Assembly (NCBI RefSeq): GCF_000521865.1
Contig: NZ_JAME01000023.1
Span: 1-64,000 of the forward strand
Length of the DNA stretch: 64,000 nt
DNA from: Roseivivax isoporae LMG 25204
GTDB taxonomy: Bacteria > Pseudomonadota > Alphaproteobacteria > Rhodobacterales > Rhodobacteraceae
Direction of reading: 5' to 3'
This document shows positions 16,096-25,168 of the stretch, in pieces. The translations under genes were made by a program, and so were the position numbers. How positions within the stretch are numbered: the first letter of the stretch is position 1; each line of letters starts with the position of its first letter. A model generated the notes under the pieces. The model was not told the DNA's origin, made no database searches, and worked only from the letters and a program-made list of their open reading frames with translations.

Positions 16096-16886
16096 AGGTG
16101 CATTTCATCGGAGCGGGCCCGGGCGCCCCGGACCTCCTGACGCTCCGGGGGCGCGACCTGATCGCGGCCTGCCCGGTCTGCCTCTATGCGGGCTCGCTCG
16201 TGCCCGAGGCGGTGCTCGCGCATTGCCCGCCGGGCGCGCGGGTGGTGAACACCGCGCCCATGGACCTCGACGGCATCATGGCCGAGATCGACGCGGCGCG
16301 GGAGGCGGGCCAGGACGTGGCGCGGCTGCATTCGGGCGACCTGTCGGTCTGGTCGGCCATGGGCGAGCAGCTGCGCCGGCTCGACGCGATGGGCATCGCC
16401 TACACGGTGACGCCGGGCGTGCCGTCCTTCGCCGCCGCGGCGGCGGCGCTCGGGGCGGAGCTGACGCTGCCCGGGCTCGCGCAATCGGTGGTGCTGACCC
16501 GCACGCCCGGGCGCGCCTCGGCGATGCCGCCGGGCGAGCGGCTCGAGGCCTTCGCCGCGACCGGCGCGACGCTCGCCCTGCACCTCTCGATCGGGCGGCT
16601 GGCCGAGATCGTGGCGACGCTCGTGCCGCATTACGGCGCCGACTGCCCGGCGGCCATCGTCCACCGGGCGAGCTGGCCCGACGAGCGCGTGGTGCGCGCG
16701 CCGCTCGCGGCGCTCGCGGAGGCGGCGGGCGCGGAGATCACGCGCACGGCGCTGATCCTCGTCGGTCCGGCGCTCGCGCGCGAGGGCTTCGACGAGAGCC
16801 GGCTCTACGCCGCGGACTACGACCGGCGCTACCGGCCGCAGAGCGCGGAAAGCCCCTGGGCGGAGTGGACGCATGGCGACGACTGA
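16092..16886 (+). CDS. cobM: Precorrin-4 C11-methyltransferase CobM
   Basis: SAM-dependent methylase (264 aa) that adds the C11 methyl to precorrin-4. Motifs are [47 protein letters not shown] and [16 protein letters not shown]. The GTG at 16092 overlaps the cobE stop as GTGA. The next gene, cobB, is 111 bases away; the gap is mostly a two-hairpin repeat. Confidence 0.95.
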   Translation: MKVHFIGAGPGAPDLLTLRGRDLIAACPVCLYAGSLVPEAVLAHCPPGARVVNTAPMDLDGIMAEIDAAREAGQDVARLHSGDLSVWSAMGEQLRRLDAMGIAYTVTPGVPSFAAAAAALGAELTLPGLAQSVVLTRTPGRASAMPPGERLEAFAATGATLALHLSIGRLAEIVATLVPHYGADCPAAIVHRASWPDERVVRAPLAALAEAAGAEITRTALILVGPALAREGFDESRLYAADYDRRYRPQSAESPWAEWTHGDD

Positions 16887-16907
16887 GGCGCGCGGGACGG
16901 GCCGGGC

Positions 16908-16972
16908 AGGGGCGCCGCCCCTCTTCGCCTGCGGCGAATTCACCCCGGGATGTTTCGACCAAGAAGAAGCCC
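16908..16972 (+). repeat. Two-hairpin repeat element, copy 2, between cobM and cobB
   Basis: AGGGGC-GCC-GCCCCT (16908-16922), then TTCGCC-TGC-GGCGAA (16924-16938), then the tail at 16948-16972 ending CCAAGAAGAAGCCC. It has the same layout as copy 1 in cobN, with stems rebuilt by compensating changes. It breaks the otherwise overlapping gene chain of the operon and could act as an RNA-processing or attenuation site. Confidence 0.75.
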
Positions 16973-16997
16973 GGGCACCGGGCGCGGGGAGGCCGCC

Positions 16998-18311
16998 ATG
17001 CTGCCGGGCGGACTGATGGTGTCGGCGCCGGCCTCGGGAACCGGAAAGACGACGGTGATGCTGGGCCTCCTGCGGGCGCTGTCCGAGGACGGGCTCGCGG
17101 TGCAGCCGTTCAAGAGCGGGCCGGACTACATCGACCCGGCGTTCCACCGGGCGGCGGCGGGGCGGGCGTCGTTCAACCTCGACTGCTGGGCCATGGACGC
17201 GCCGCTGCTCGGCGCCGTTGCCGCGGGCGCGGCGGGCGCCGACATCTGCGTGGGCGAGGGGTCCATGGGCCTCTATGACGGGGTGGCGACGGCGGGGCGC
17301 GCGGGCTTCGGCTCGAGCGCCGAGATCGCGCGCGCCATGGGCTGGCCGGTGGTGCTGGTGCTCGACGTGGGCGGGCAGGCGCAATCGGCGGCGGCGACGG
17401 CGCTCGGCTTCGCGCGCTACATGCCCGACCTCGCGATCGCGGGCGTGATCCTGAACCGGGTGGCGAGCCCGCGGCACGCGCGCCTGGTGCGGCTCGGGAT
17501 GGAGCGGGCCGGCCTGCCGGTGCTGGGCGCGCTGCCGCGCCGGGGCGACCTGGCGCTGCCCGAGCGGCATCTGGGGCTCGTGCAGGCGGTGGAGCATCCG
17601 GACCTCGAGGCGGCGATCGCGGGCTACGCGGCGTTCCTGCGCGACCACGTGGACCTCGCCGCGATCCGTGCCGCGGCGGCGGGCGGCGGGCCCGCGCGGC
17701 CGGGCCGGCTGCCCGCGCCGCCGGGCCAGCGGATCGCGCTGGCGCAGGATGCCGCGTTCTCCTTCGTCTATCCGCACCAGCTCGCGGGCTGGCGCGCGGC
17801 GGGCGCGGAGATCGTGCCGTTCTCGCCGCTCGCGGACGAGGCGCCCGACCCGGACGCGAACGTCGTCTGGCTGCCGGGCGGGTATCCCGAGCTGCATGCC
17901 GGCAGGCTCGCCGCCGCGGAGCGGTTCCGCACGGCGCTCGCCCAGCACGCCGAGACGCGGGCCGTGCACGGGGAGTGCGGCGGCTACATGGCGCTCGGCG
18001 CGGGGCTGATCGACAAGGAGGGCCGCCGGCACGCCATGGCGGGGCTCCTCGGGCTTGTGACGAGCTACGAGACGCGGCGCTTTCACCTCGGCTACCGCCG
18101 CGCGGTGCTGCGCCACGCGATGCCGGGCCACGAGGCGGGCGCGGCGCTCCGGGGCCACGAGTTCCACTACTCGACCATCCTCGCGCAGCCCGACGCGCCG
18201 CTCGCCGCGGTGAGCGACGCGGACGGCAGCCCGGTTCCCGAGACCGGGTCCGTGCGCGGGCGGGTGAGCGGGACGTTCTTCCACCTGATCGCGGCGGAGG
18301 AGGCGGCATGA
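16998..18311 (+). CDS. cobB: Hydrogenobyrinic/cobyrinic acid a,c-diamide synthase CobB
   Basis: Glutamine- and ATP-dependent amidase (437 aa) that forms the a,c-diamide. The P-loop is APASGTGKTT (residues 10-19), followed by FKSGPDYIDPAFH, the conserved substrate segment. The C-terminal glutaminase has nucleophile Cys327 in HGECGGYMALG. I chose ATG 16998 because GGGGAGG lies six bases upstream; an in-frame ATG at 16950 would start inside the repeat element. The stop overlaps the cobA ATG. Confidence 0.95.
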   Translation: MLPGGLMVSAPASGTGKTTVMLGLLRALSEDGLAVQPFKSGPDYIDPAFHRAAAGRASFNLDCWAMDAPLLGAVAAGAAGADICVGEGSMGLYDGVATAGRAGFGSSAEIARAMGWPVVLVLDVGGQAQSAAATALGFARYMPDLAIAGVILNRVASPRHARLVRLGMERAGLPVLGALPRRGDLALPERHLGLVQAVEHPDLEAAIAGYAAFLRDHVDLAAIRAAAAGGGPARPGRLPAPPGQRIALAQDAAFSFVYPHQLAGWRAAGAEIVPFSPLADEAPDPDANVVWLPGGYPELHAGRLAAAERFRTALAQHAETRAVHGECGGYMALGAGLIDKEGRRHAMAGLLGLVTSYETRRFHLGYRRAVLRHAMPGHEAGAALRGHEFHYSTILAQPDAPLAAVSDADGSPVPETGSVRGRVSGTFFHLIAAEEAA

Positions 18312-19033
18312 GCGGCTTCGTCAGTTTCGTGGGCTCGGGGCCGGGCGATCCTGAGCTCCTGACGCTCAAGGCGGTGGACCGGCTGAAACGCGCGGACGCG
18401 GTCCTCTTCGACGATCTCTCCTCGGGGCCCATCCTCGCCCATGCACGCAGCGGCGCGGACCTCGTGGGCGTGGGCAAGCGGGCCGGCCGGCCCTCGCCGC
18501 GCCAGCACCACGTGAGCCGGCTGCTCGTCGATTACGCCCGCGAGGGCGGGCGCGTGGTCCGGCTCAAGTCCGGGGATGGGGGATTGTTCGGGCGGCTCGA
18601 GGAGGAGCTCGTGGCGCTGCGGGAGGCGGGCATTCCCTACGAGATCGTGCCGGGCGTGCCCTCGGCCTGCGCCGCCGCCGCCGCAGCGGGCATCCCGCTG
18701 ACCCGACGGCTGACCGCGCGGCGGGTGCAGTTCGTCACGGGCCACGACGCCGATGGCGGGCTGCCGCGGGACATCGACCTTGCAGCGCTGGCCGATCCCG
18801 GCGCCTCGACCGTGGTTTTCATGGGCAAGCGCACCTTTCCCGCGCTGCTCGCGGCGCTCGTCGCGCGGGGGCTGCCGCCCGGCACGCCGGCGATCCTCGC
18901 CGAGGCGGTGTCGACGCCGGCGGAACGGGTGGTGCGCTCGGACGTGAGCGCGCTTGCCGAGATGCTCGCGGCAGAGCCGGGCAGCCAGCCCGCGCTGATC
19001 CTCTACGGGCCGCTCGCGGACGGGGCCGGATGA
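18308..19033 (+). CDS. cobA: Uroporphyrinogen-III C-methyltransferase CobA
   Basis: SUMT (241 aa) that methylates uroporphyrinogen III at C2 and C7 to give precorrin-2, the entry step. Motifs are FVGSGPGDPELLTLKA, VLFDDLSSGPIL, VGKRAGRPSPRQHH and RLKSGDGGLFGRLEEE. No CysG-type dehydrogenase domain is fused. The DAVLFDDLSS segment differs slightly from the more common VLYDRLVS. ATGA overlaps occur at both ends. Confidence 0.95.
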   Translation: MSGFVSFVGSGPGDPELLTLKAVDRLKRADAVLFDDLSSGPILAHARSGADLVGVGKRAGRPSPRQHHVSRLLVDYAREGGRVVRLKSGDGGLFGRLEEELVALREAGIPYEIVPGVPSACAAAAAAGIPLTRRLTARRVQFVTGHDADGGLPRDIDLAALADPGASTVVFMGKRTFPALLAALVARGLPPGTPAILAEAVSTPAERVVRSDVSALAEMLAAEPGSQPALILYGPLADGAG

Positions 19034-19773
19034 GCGGGACGCCGGATCTCTGGCTCGTGGGGATCGGCACGGGGGCGCCGGGGCACGTGACGCTCGAGGG
19101 GCAGGAGGCGCTGCGCGGCGCGAGCCTCGTCCTCGTGCCGCGCAAGGGGCCCGACAAGGCCGACCTCGCGGAGCTGCGCCATGCCATCCTGCGTGCGAGC
19201 GGCAGCGGCGCACGGGTCGTGGAATTCGACATGCCCGGGCGCGACCCGGACCTGCCCTACGTGCGTGCGGTCGAGCTCTGGCACGACGAGATCGCGCGGC
19301 GCTGGTCGGCCGCCATCGCCGCGGCGGCGCCGGACGGGCCGGTCGCGCTGCTGGTCTGGGGCGATCCCGGGCTCTACGACAGTACGCTGCGCATCGCGGC
19401 GCGGCTCGACCCCGCGCCGCGGGTGCGGGTGGTTCCGGGGATCACCGCGCTGCAGGCGCTGACCGCCGCGCACGCGGTCCCGTTCAACACCGTGAACGGC
19501 GCGGTGGTGGTGACGACCGGCCGGCGGCTGCGCGACGGCGGATGGCCCGCGGGCGCCGAGAGCGTCGCGGTCATGCTCGACGGCGCGTGCAGCTTTCAGG
19601 ACCTCGATCCGGCGGGCCTCCGCATCTGGTGGGGGGCGTTCCTCGGCATGCCGGAGCAGGTGCTCGATGCGGGGCCGCTTGCCGAGGCAGGGCCCCGCAT
19701 CGTCGCGCGGCGCGCGGCGGCGCGCGCCCGGCACGGCTGGATCATGGACACCTACCTGTTGCGGAAGGGGTGA
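19030..19773 (+). CDS. cobF: Precorrin-6A synthase (deacetylating) CobF
   Basis: Methylase (247 aa) that adds the C1 methyl and removes the acetyl group extruded from precorrin-5. VGIGTGAPGHVTLEGQEAL is the N-terminal motif, WGDPGLYDSTLRI the central motif, and VVPGITALQALTAAHAVPFN the third. It is the last gene of the riboswitch operon and ends four bases before the convergent aroQ gene. No terminator hairpin fits in that gap. Confidence 0.95.
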   Translation: MSGTPDLWLVGIGTGAPGHVTLEGQEALRGASLVLVPRKGPDKADLAELRHAILRASGSGARVVEFDMPGRDPDLPYVRAVELWHDEIARRWSAAIAAAAPDGPVALLVWGDPGLYDSTLRIAARLDPAPRVRVVPGITALQALTAAHAVPFNTVNGAVVVTTGRRLRDGGWPAGAESVAVMLDGACSFQDLDPAGLRIWWGAFLGMPEQVLDAGPLAEAGPRIVARRAAARARHGWIMDTYLLRKG

Positions 19774-19777
19774 GGCG

Positions 19778-20212
19778 TCACGCGCCCACCAGTGTGCAGA
19801 TCCGCCGGGTGGCGGCCGCGTAGCCCTCGATCCCGAGGCCCGCGATCACGCCGTCGGCGCGGGCGCTGATGTAGGAATGGTGGCGGAAGCCCTCGCGCCG
19901 GTGGACGTTCGAGATGTGCACCTCGATCACCGGGCCGTCGAAGGCGTTGAGCGCGTCGAGGATTGCCACCGAAGTGTGCGTGTAGGCGCCCGCGTTGATG
20001 ACGATGCCGCAGGCGGTGTCGCGCGCGCCGTGAATCAGCTCGACGATCTCGCCCTCGTGGTTCGACTGCGCCTGCCGGATGTCGAATCCCTCGGCGCAGG
20101 CGGCGCGGCAGGCCGCCTCGACGTCCGCGAGCGTCTCGTGGCCGTAGATCTCGGGTTGCCGCCGGCCGAGGAGGTTCAGGTTGGGACCGTTCAGAACGAG
20201 GATCGTCTTCAT
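19778..20212 (-). CDS. aroQ: Type II 3-dehydroquinate dehydratase AroQ
   Basis: Small dodecameric shikimate-pathway enzyme (144 aa), normal length. The N-terminus [20 protein letters not shown] carries the catalytic Arg and Tyr23. [25 protein letters not shown] and [18 protein letters not shown] are the other active-site segments. No clear Shine-Dalgarno is visible. It lies 53 bases after uxuA on the same strand, so read-through from that unit is possible although the functions are unrelated. Confidence 0.96.
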   Translation of the reverse strand: MKTILVLNGPNLNLLGRRQPEIYGHETLADVEAACRAACAEGFDIRQAQSNHEGEIVELIHGARDTACGIVINAGAYTHTSVAILDALNAFDGPVIEVHISNVHRREGFRHHSYISARADGVIAGLGIEGYAAATRRICTLVGA

Positions 20213-20265
20213 GCCGGGAGGGTTCCGCGAATGCGCCGCCGATGGCAAGCGCAAACGCGCGCGGA

Positions 20266-21423
20266 TCAGCCCGCGGAGAGCGCCGCGGCGACGCCGCGCA
20301 GCTCGGCCAGGCCGCGCATGCGACCGAGATAGGGATAGCCGGCGCGCATCCCGCGGTCCTGGTCCCAGGCGATCATGTGGCCGTGGTCCGGGCGCATGGG
20401 CAGGGCCGCGCCGCGCCGTGCCTCGATCGCCAGCGCCACGCGCACGACCTCGACGAGGCGCGCGTCGCCGCCGAGATGCTCGGCCTCGTGGAAGCTGATC
20501 CCGTCCGCCTCGCGCCGGGTCGAGCGCAGGTGCAGAAAACGCACCCGGTCGCCCAGCCGGTCGAGCATGCGGGGGAGGTCGTTGTCCGCGCGCACGCCGA
20601 GCGACCCGGTGCAGAACGTGATCCCGTTCGCGGGCGATGCGGACTGCGCGACGATTGCCGCCAGGTCTGCCTCGGTCGACACCACGCGCGGCAGCCCGAA
20701 GAGGGGGAAGGGCGGATCGTCGGGATGGATGGCGAGATCGACGCCCGCCGCCTCGGCCGCGGGCAGGACGCGGTCGAGAAAGGCGAAGAGGTTCGTGCGC
20801 AGACCGTCCGCGCCGATGTCGCGATAGGCGTCGAGCCGGGCACGGAAGCTCTCGAGCGTCCAGCTTTCCTCGGCGCCCGGAAGGCCCGCGATGATCGTGT
20901 CGGTGAGCCGCGTGCGCGCGGCCGCGTCGAGCGTCGCGTGCCGCGCGGCGGCGGCCTCGACGATGTCGGGACGGTGGTCGGATTCGGCTTCGGACCGTTC
21001 CAGGACGTGGATGTCGAAGAGCGCGGCGTCGACCGCGTCGTAGCGCAGGCAGCGCGCGCCGTCGGGCAGCGCGTGCGAGAGATCGGTGCGCGTCCAGTCG
21101 AGGACAGGCATGAAGTTGTAGCACACGGTCCGGATGCCGGCCGCCCCGAGGACCCGCAGGCTGTCCGCCCAGGCGTCGGCATGCGCCTCCCAGCCCGGGG
21201 CGCCGGTCTTGATGTCCTCGTGCACGGGGATGCTCTCGACCACGACCCATTCGAGGCCGGCGTCGCGGATCATGTCGCGCCGCGCCTCGACGTCGGCCCT
21301 CGTCCAGGCTGTGCCCGCGGGCACGCCGTGCAGGGCGGTGACCACGCCGCGCGCGCCCGCCTGCCGGACGTCGGACAGGGTGATGGGATCGTCGGGGCCG
21401 AACCAGCGCCAGGACTCGATCAT
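20266..21423 (-). CDS. uxuA: Mannonate dehydratase UxuA
   Basis: TIM-barrel enzyme (385 aa) that converts D-mannonate to 2-keto-3-deoxy-D-gluconate. The start [34 protein letters not shown], the [14 protein letters not shown] segment and FLHLRSTRR are typical of UxuA. A weak AAGG lies six bases before ATG 21423. It is downstream of the GntR gene (31-base gap) in the same leftward unit as uidA and dctP, and its partners uxuB and uxaC lie on the divergent arm. Confidence 0.94.
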   Translation of the reverse strand: MIESWRWFGPDDPITLSDVRQAGARGVVTALHGVPAGTAWTRADVEARRDMIRDAGLEWVVVESIPVHEDIKTGAPGWEAHADAWADSLRVLGAAGIRTVCYNFMPVLDWTRTDLSHALPDGARCLRYDAVDAALFDIHVLERSEAESDHRPDIVEAAAARHATLDAAARTRLTDTIIAGLPGAEESWTLESFRARLDAYRDIGADGLRTNLFAFLDRVLPAAEAAGVDLAIHPDDPPFPLFGLPRVVSTEADLAAIVAQSASPANGITFCTGSLGVRADNDLPRMLDRLGDRVRFLHLRSTRREADGISFHEAEHLGGDARLVEVVRVALAIEARRGAALPMRPDHGHMIAWDQDRGMRAGYPYLGRMRGLAELRGVAAALSAG

Positions 21424-21454
21424 GGAAAGCCTTTCTTGAAGGGGGACGTGGCGC

Positions 21455-22183
21455 TCAGCCGGTGCGCGTGACCGGTTCGAAGAGGTAGCCGTCGAAGGAC
21501 GGGTCCTCCACGTCCGACAGCGTCATCAGCGTCTCGCGCACGTTGCCGAGATGCCGCCACATGGCGGTCTGCGCCTGTTCCGGGTTGCGCGCCTGCAGCC
21601 CGGCGAGGATCGCCTGGTGGTCGTCGAGCCAGGCGCGGCGGTAGGTCGTCTCGAAGATGCGGTTGTGCAGCCGCGCCCACATCGGGCTCTGCTCGCGCTT
21701 GCGCCAGAGCTCCTCGACCACGTCGACGAGCACCGAGTTCTGCGTGGCCTCGGCGATCAGGCGGTGGAAGGCGCGGTCGCCGGAATAGTCCGGGTCGCCG
21801 CGCGCCATGTCGGCGCGCTCGGTCTCGAGCGCCTCGCGCAGGCGCAGGATGTCGTTCTTGGTCACCATGCGCGCGGCAAAGCCCGCGATGTCGGACTCGA
21901 TCAGCTGGCGCGCCTGCAGCAGCTCGAAGGGCCCGATATCGTCGCGCGCCGGCTGGGCCGCCGTTGCGGGGTCGGAGATGTAGATGCCCGATCCCTTGCG
22001 AACCTCGACCACGCCCTCGATCTCGAGCAGGATCAGCGCCTCGCGCACCAGCGAGCGCGACACGCCCAGCCGGTCCGAGAGCGCGCGTTCCGGGATCAGC
22101 CGGTCGCCCGTGGCGAGCCGTTCGGCCGCGATCAGCGCGCGGATGGCGCGGGCGACGTCCTGGTACTGGCGTGGCGTCTTCAT
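21455..22183 (-). CDS. GntR-family (FadR/FCD type) regulator of the glucuronide locus
   Basis: 242-residue regulator. The N-terminal winged helix (residues 5-75) has ERALSDRLGVSRSLVREALILLEIEGVVEVRKGSG. The C-terminal FCD ligand domain spans about residues 90-225. UxuR/ExuR-type members of this group bind hexuronate intermediates and sites of the form TTGGT-N2-ACCAA, which is present at 25058-25069. ATG 22183 overlaps the uidA stop as ATGA. Local control of both arms of this locus is inferred from position and the operator. Confidence 0.9.
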   Translation of the reverse strand: MKTPRQYQDVARAIRALIAAERLATGDRLIPERALSDRLGVSRSLVREALILLEIEGVVEVRKGSGIYISDPATAAQPARDDIGPFELLQARQLIESDIAGFAARMVTKNDILRLREALETERADMARGDPDYSGDRAFHRLIAEATQNSVLVDVVEELWRKREQSPMWARLHNRIFETTYRRAWLDDHQAILAGLQARNPEQAQTAMWRHLGNVRETLMTLSDVEDPSFDGYLFEPVTRTG

Positions 22184-23964
22184 GTGTCCTCCTCCGCGGC
22201 GCGCTCTGCGTAATGCGCGGCGAGGATGTCGAAGGCCGGCTTCCTCGTCGTCTTGTCGGCCGCGATCAGGCCCTTGCGGTTCCACCCGCGCTGGAACACG
22301 TTCTGCCGCCGTTCCACGCGGAAATCGTAGAGAATCCAGGGCGACATGCCCTTCACGTAGTCGAGCCCGCGCAGCGTCGCGATCTGCTTCTCGTAGACCT
22401 CGGCCTGGTAGGCGAGCGAGAAGAGGCCGCTTTCCGGTCCCGCTTCGTGGTCGCCGTCGGCGCCGGTCTCGGAGATCACGACCGGGCGGTCGGGCGCGGA
22501 ATTCTCGCCGATCACGCCCAGCTCGTCGAAATCCTCGTCATACCAGCCGTAATACTCGTTGATGCCGATCACGTCGATGTGCGCCGCGAGCCGGTCCTCG
22601 ATGCGCAGCTTGCGGTGGTTGACGAGGCACGCGGCCGCGACGAGCCGCGTCGGGTCCTCGGCGCGCGCGGTCTCGGCGAGCTTGCGCATGAAGGAGAGCC
22701 GCGCGTCGGTGTCGGGGTTCTCGTTGCCGATCGACCAGATCACCACGCTGGCGCGGTTGCGGTCGCGCCGCACGAGTTCGGTGAGCTGGTTCGTGGCGTC
22801 ACGCAGCGTCGCGGGATTGGCGAAGTCGATGGCCCAGTAGACCGGGATTTCCTCCCACAGCAGGAAGCCCATCTCGTCGGCGATCTCTGCCGCGCGCTCG
22901 TGGTGGGGATAGTGCGCGAGGCGCAGGAAATTGCAGCCGAGATCGCGCGCATGCGCGAAGCGGCGGCGGATGTCGGCCTCGCTCGTGCACTTGCCCGTCG
23001 CGGCGTCGTCCTCGTGCACCGAGATGCCGCGCAGGAAGATGGGCCGGCCGTTCAGCACGATCTCGGTGCCGCGCCGTTCGATGGTCCGGAACCCGACGCG
23101 GTCGCTGACGCGGTCGCCGCCGGCGGTGCAGGTGACGTCGTAGAGGTGCGGCGTCGCTGGCGACCAGAGGTCGGGCCGCGCGTCGAGGCGCGCCGTCCCG
23201 CGGCCGTCCTCGAGGGGGATGTCGACCGACGCGCCGAGGCCGGGGATCTCGACCCGCGCGGTGTCGGCGGGCCCGTCCACGGTCACGCTGGCGACGACCT
23301 GGCCGCCCTCGAGCCGGACGAAGAGGTCGCGCACCACGCTCGTCGGCGTCTCGTAGAGCGTCACCTCGCGGTAGATGCCGCCGTAGTTGAACCAGTCGGT
23401 GTTGCGCATGGGCACGCGGTCGCGCGTGCGCGCGTTGTTCACGCAGAGCGTCAAGTGGTTCTCGCCCTCCGCGAGCGCATCGGTCAGCTCGACGCAGAAG
23501 GGCGTCGAGCCGCCATAATGGTTGCCGAGAAATCGGCCGTTCACGAAGACCTTGCAGTCGTATTGGGCGGCGCCGATCCGCAGGAACCGGCGCCGGCCCG
23601 CGCCCAGGGGCGCGACGGTGAGGGCCCTAGTGTACCAGCCAGAGCCTTCGAAGAAGTACCACTTCTCCTTCAGCATCTGCCAGCACGAGGGCACCGGCAC
23701 CGTCTCGCCCGCATGGGGGTCATAGTCCCAGGGTTCGATCCGATCCTCCGGTCGGGCCGGCGTCATGGCAAACCATTTCTGCCGGAGCCCGGTGTCGAGG
23801 AGGTCGACGCAGAAGTTCCAGTCTCCGTCGAGCGACCGGCCCTGCCGCCCGCCCGTGAAGATGAGGGTGTCCGCGTTCAGGTCCTGCGTGTTGAACGGAC
23901 GGTCGTAGTCCTCGTCATGCAGGGCCTGGAGCGCGTTTTCCGCGATATCGGATCGTTCCAGCAT
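22180..23964 (-). CDS. uidA: GH2 beta-glucuronidase-like glycosidase
   Basis: 594 aa, close to the size of E. coli GusA. It has an N-terminal sugar-binding domain (FRxxDLDGDWNF-like start), an immunoglobulin-like domain (about 180-275) and a TIM barrel. The acid/base Glu is in SIGNENPD (about 413) and the nucleophile Glu is in VVISETGADG (about 499). No signal peptide is seen, so it acts in the cytoplasm on imported substrate. The neighbouring hexuronate genes favour glucuronidase over galactosidase activity. It starts seven bases after dctP. Confidence 0.85.
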   Translation of the reverse strand: MLERSDIAENALQALHDEDYDRPFNTQDLNADTLIFTGGRQGRSLDGDWNFCVDLLDTGLRQKWFAMTPARPEDRIEPWDYDPHAGETVPVPSCWQMLKEKWYFFEGSGWYTRALTVAPLGAGRRRFLRIGAAQYDCKVFVNGRFLGNHYGGSTPFCVELTDALAEGENHLTLCVNNARTRDRVPMRNTDWFNYGGIYREVTLYETPTSVVRDLFVRLEGGQVVASVTVDGPADTARVEIPGLGASVDIPLEDGRGTARLDARPDLWSPATPHLYDVTCTAGGDRVSDRVGFRTIERRGTEIVLNGRPIFLRGISVHEDDAATGKCTSEADIRRRFAHARDLGCNFLRLAHYPHHERAAEIADEMGFLLWEEIPVYWAIDFANPATLRDATNQLTELVRRDRNRASVVIWSIGNENPDTDARLSFMRKLAETARAEDPTRLVAAACLVNHRKLRIEDRLAAHIDVIGINEYYGWYDEDFDELGVIGENSAPDRPVVISETGADGDHEAGPESGLFSLAYQAEVYEKQIATLRGLDYVKGMSPWILYDFRVERRQNVFQRGWNRKGLIAADKTTRKPAFDILAAHYAERAAEEDT

Positions 23965-23971
23965 GGCCGGA

Positions 23972-24955
23972 TCAGGAACCCGAGCCGGCCGAGGCGCGGA
24001 TGCGCTCGATCAGGTCGGCGACGGCGTCGGACTGTGCCGCGACTTCTTCGTACATCGGCTGCACGGCCTCGACGAAGGGCGCCTTGTCGACCTCGTGGAT
24101 GGTCACGCCGAGCTCGCTCTGCGCCTGCTCGATGGCGGCGTCGGACGCCTCGGCCCAGGCTTCGCCGTGGCGGTCCTGCATCTCGGCGGCGGCGGTCATC
24201 AGCGCTTCCTGCTCCTCGGCGCTCATGGCGTCCCAGGCGCAGTTCGAGATCACCACGACCGACGGGATGATCGTGTGCTCGTCGAGCGAGAAGTCCGACA
24301 CGACCTCGCCGTGGCGGGCGGTGGTCAGCGCGGTCGGGTTGTTCTCGGCCGCATCGACGACGCCCTGCTGCAGCGCGCTGTAGAGCTCGCCCCACGAGAT
24401 CGGCGTCGGGTTGCCGCCCAGCAGCTCGACCATGCGGATGGCCGACGGCGAGGGCTGGACGCGCACCTTCACGCCCTGCAGGTCAGCGGGCGACAGGATC
24501 GGCTTTTGCGCGTAGAACGACCGCGCGCCCTCGGTCAGGAAGGCCACGCCGCGAAAGCCGTTGTCGGCGGAGGCGGCCAGGATGTCCTTCCCGATGTCGC
24601 CCGAGATCACCTGCTCGAAATGTTCTTCCGAATCGAAGACATAGGGCAGGTTGATCGCCGAGTAGCTTTCCTCGAAGGCCTCGAGCTCGGAGGCGTTCGA
24701 CCGCGCCATCTCGAGCGCGCAGTTCTGCACGAGCTCCATCGATTCGCGCTGGGTGCCGAGCTGGGCGTTCGGGAAGATCTGGATCTCGACCTCGCCATCG
24801 GTCAGTTCCGACACGCGGTCGGCCATGTACTGCATCGACAGGTGGACCGGGTGGTCCGGCGGGTTGTTGTGGCTCAGCCGCATCGTGTCGGCATGGGCGC
24901 CGGCTGCTGCGGCGGCGACAAGCGCGCTTGTCGCGAAAAGGGCAGTGATCTTCAT
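23972..24955 (-). CDS. TRAP transporter solute-binding protein DctP
   Basis: 327-residue periplasmic binding protein with a Sec signal (residues 1-22, cut after AHA-D). Typical DctP segments are LSHNNPPDHPVH, GEVEIQIFPNAQLG, and the central GVKVRVQPSPSAIRMVELLGGNPTPI carrying the conserved Arg that binds the substrate carboxylate. The ATG has GGGAGGAG five bases upstream. It is divergent from its membrane partners dctQ/dctM, with the operator between. A carboxylate sugar such as a glucuronide is the expected ligand. Confidence 0.93.
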   Translation of the reverse strand: MKITALFATSALVAAAAAGAHADTMRLSHNNPPDHPVHLSMQYMADRVSELTDGEVEIQIFPNAQLGTQRESMELVQNCALEMARSNASELEAFEESYSAINLPYVFDSEEHFEQVISGDIGKDILAASADNGFRGVAFLTEGARSFYAQKPILSPADLQGVKVRVQPSPSAIRMVELLGGNPTPISWGELYSALQQGVVDAAENNPTALTTARHGEVVSDFSLDEHTIIPSVVVISNCAWDAMSAEEQEALMTAAAEMQDRHGEAWAEASDAAIEQAQSELGVTIHEVDKAPFVEAVQPMYEEVAAQSDAVADLIERIRASAGSGS

Positions 24956-25011
24956 GGTCTCCTCCCGGGAATCTGGATGCTTGGCCGCCGGATCGGCCGA
25001 CCAATCACGTG

Positions 25012-25070
25012 GGATGATGGGCCGGTTGCGGCAAGGCAGTCAACCAAAATTCCAAAATTGGTTGACCAAA
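25012..25070. promoter_or_regulatory. Divergent control region with GntR operator (dctP / dctQ)
   Basis: TTGGTTGACCAA at 25058-25069 is a TTGGT-N2-ACCAA palindrome. The half-site GTCAACCAA (25039-25047) mirrors TTGGTTGAC (25058-25066), making a nine-base inverted repeat with a ten-base gap. On the minus strand a candidate dctP promoter has -35 TTGACT (25043-25038) and -10 CATCAT (25019-25014) with an 18-base spacer, so the half-site overlaps the -35. The region is clearly richer in AT than its surroundings. Confidence 0.65.
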
Positions 25071-25168
25071 ATCTCCGATCCTGACAGGTTGCCCCAACGC
25101 TCTCGGCACGGAGGAGACGAGATGACGGACGTTCGGGCACTGGTTGGACGCGCACCGGGAGGTGCGCC

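Noticed and set aside
16950-16998. An earlier ATG start for cobB at 16950
   Set aside because: It would begin inside the repeat tail and add residues not seen in the family; ATG 16998 has a strong Shine-Dalgarno.
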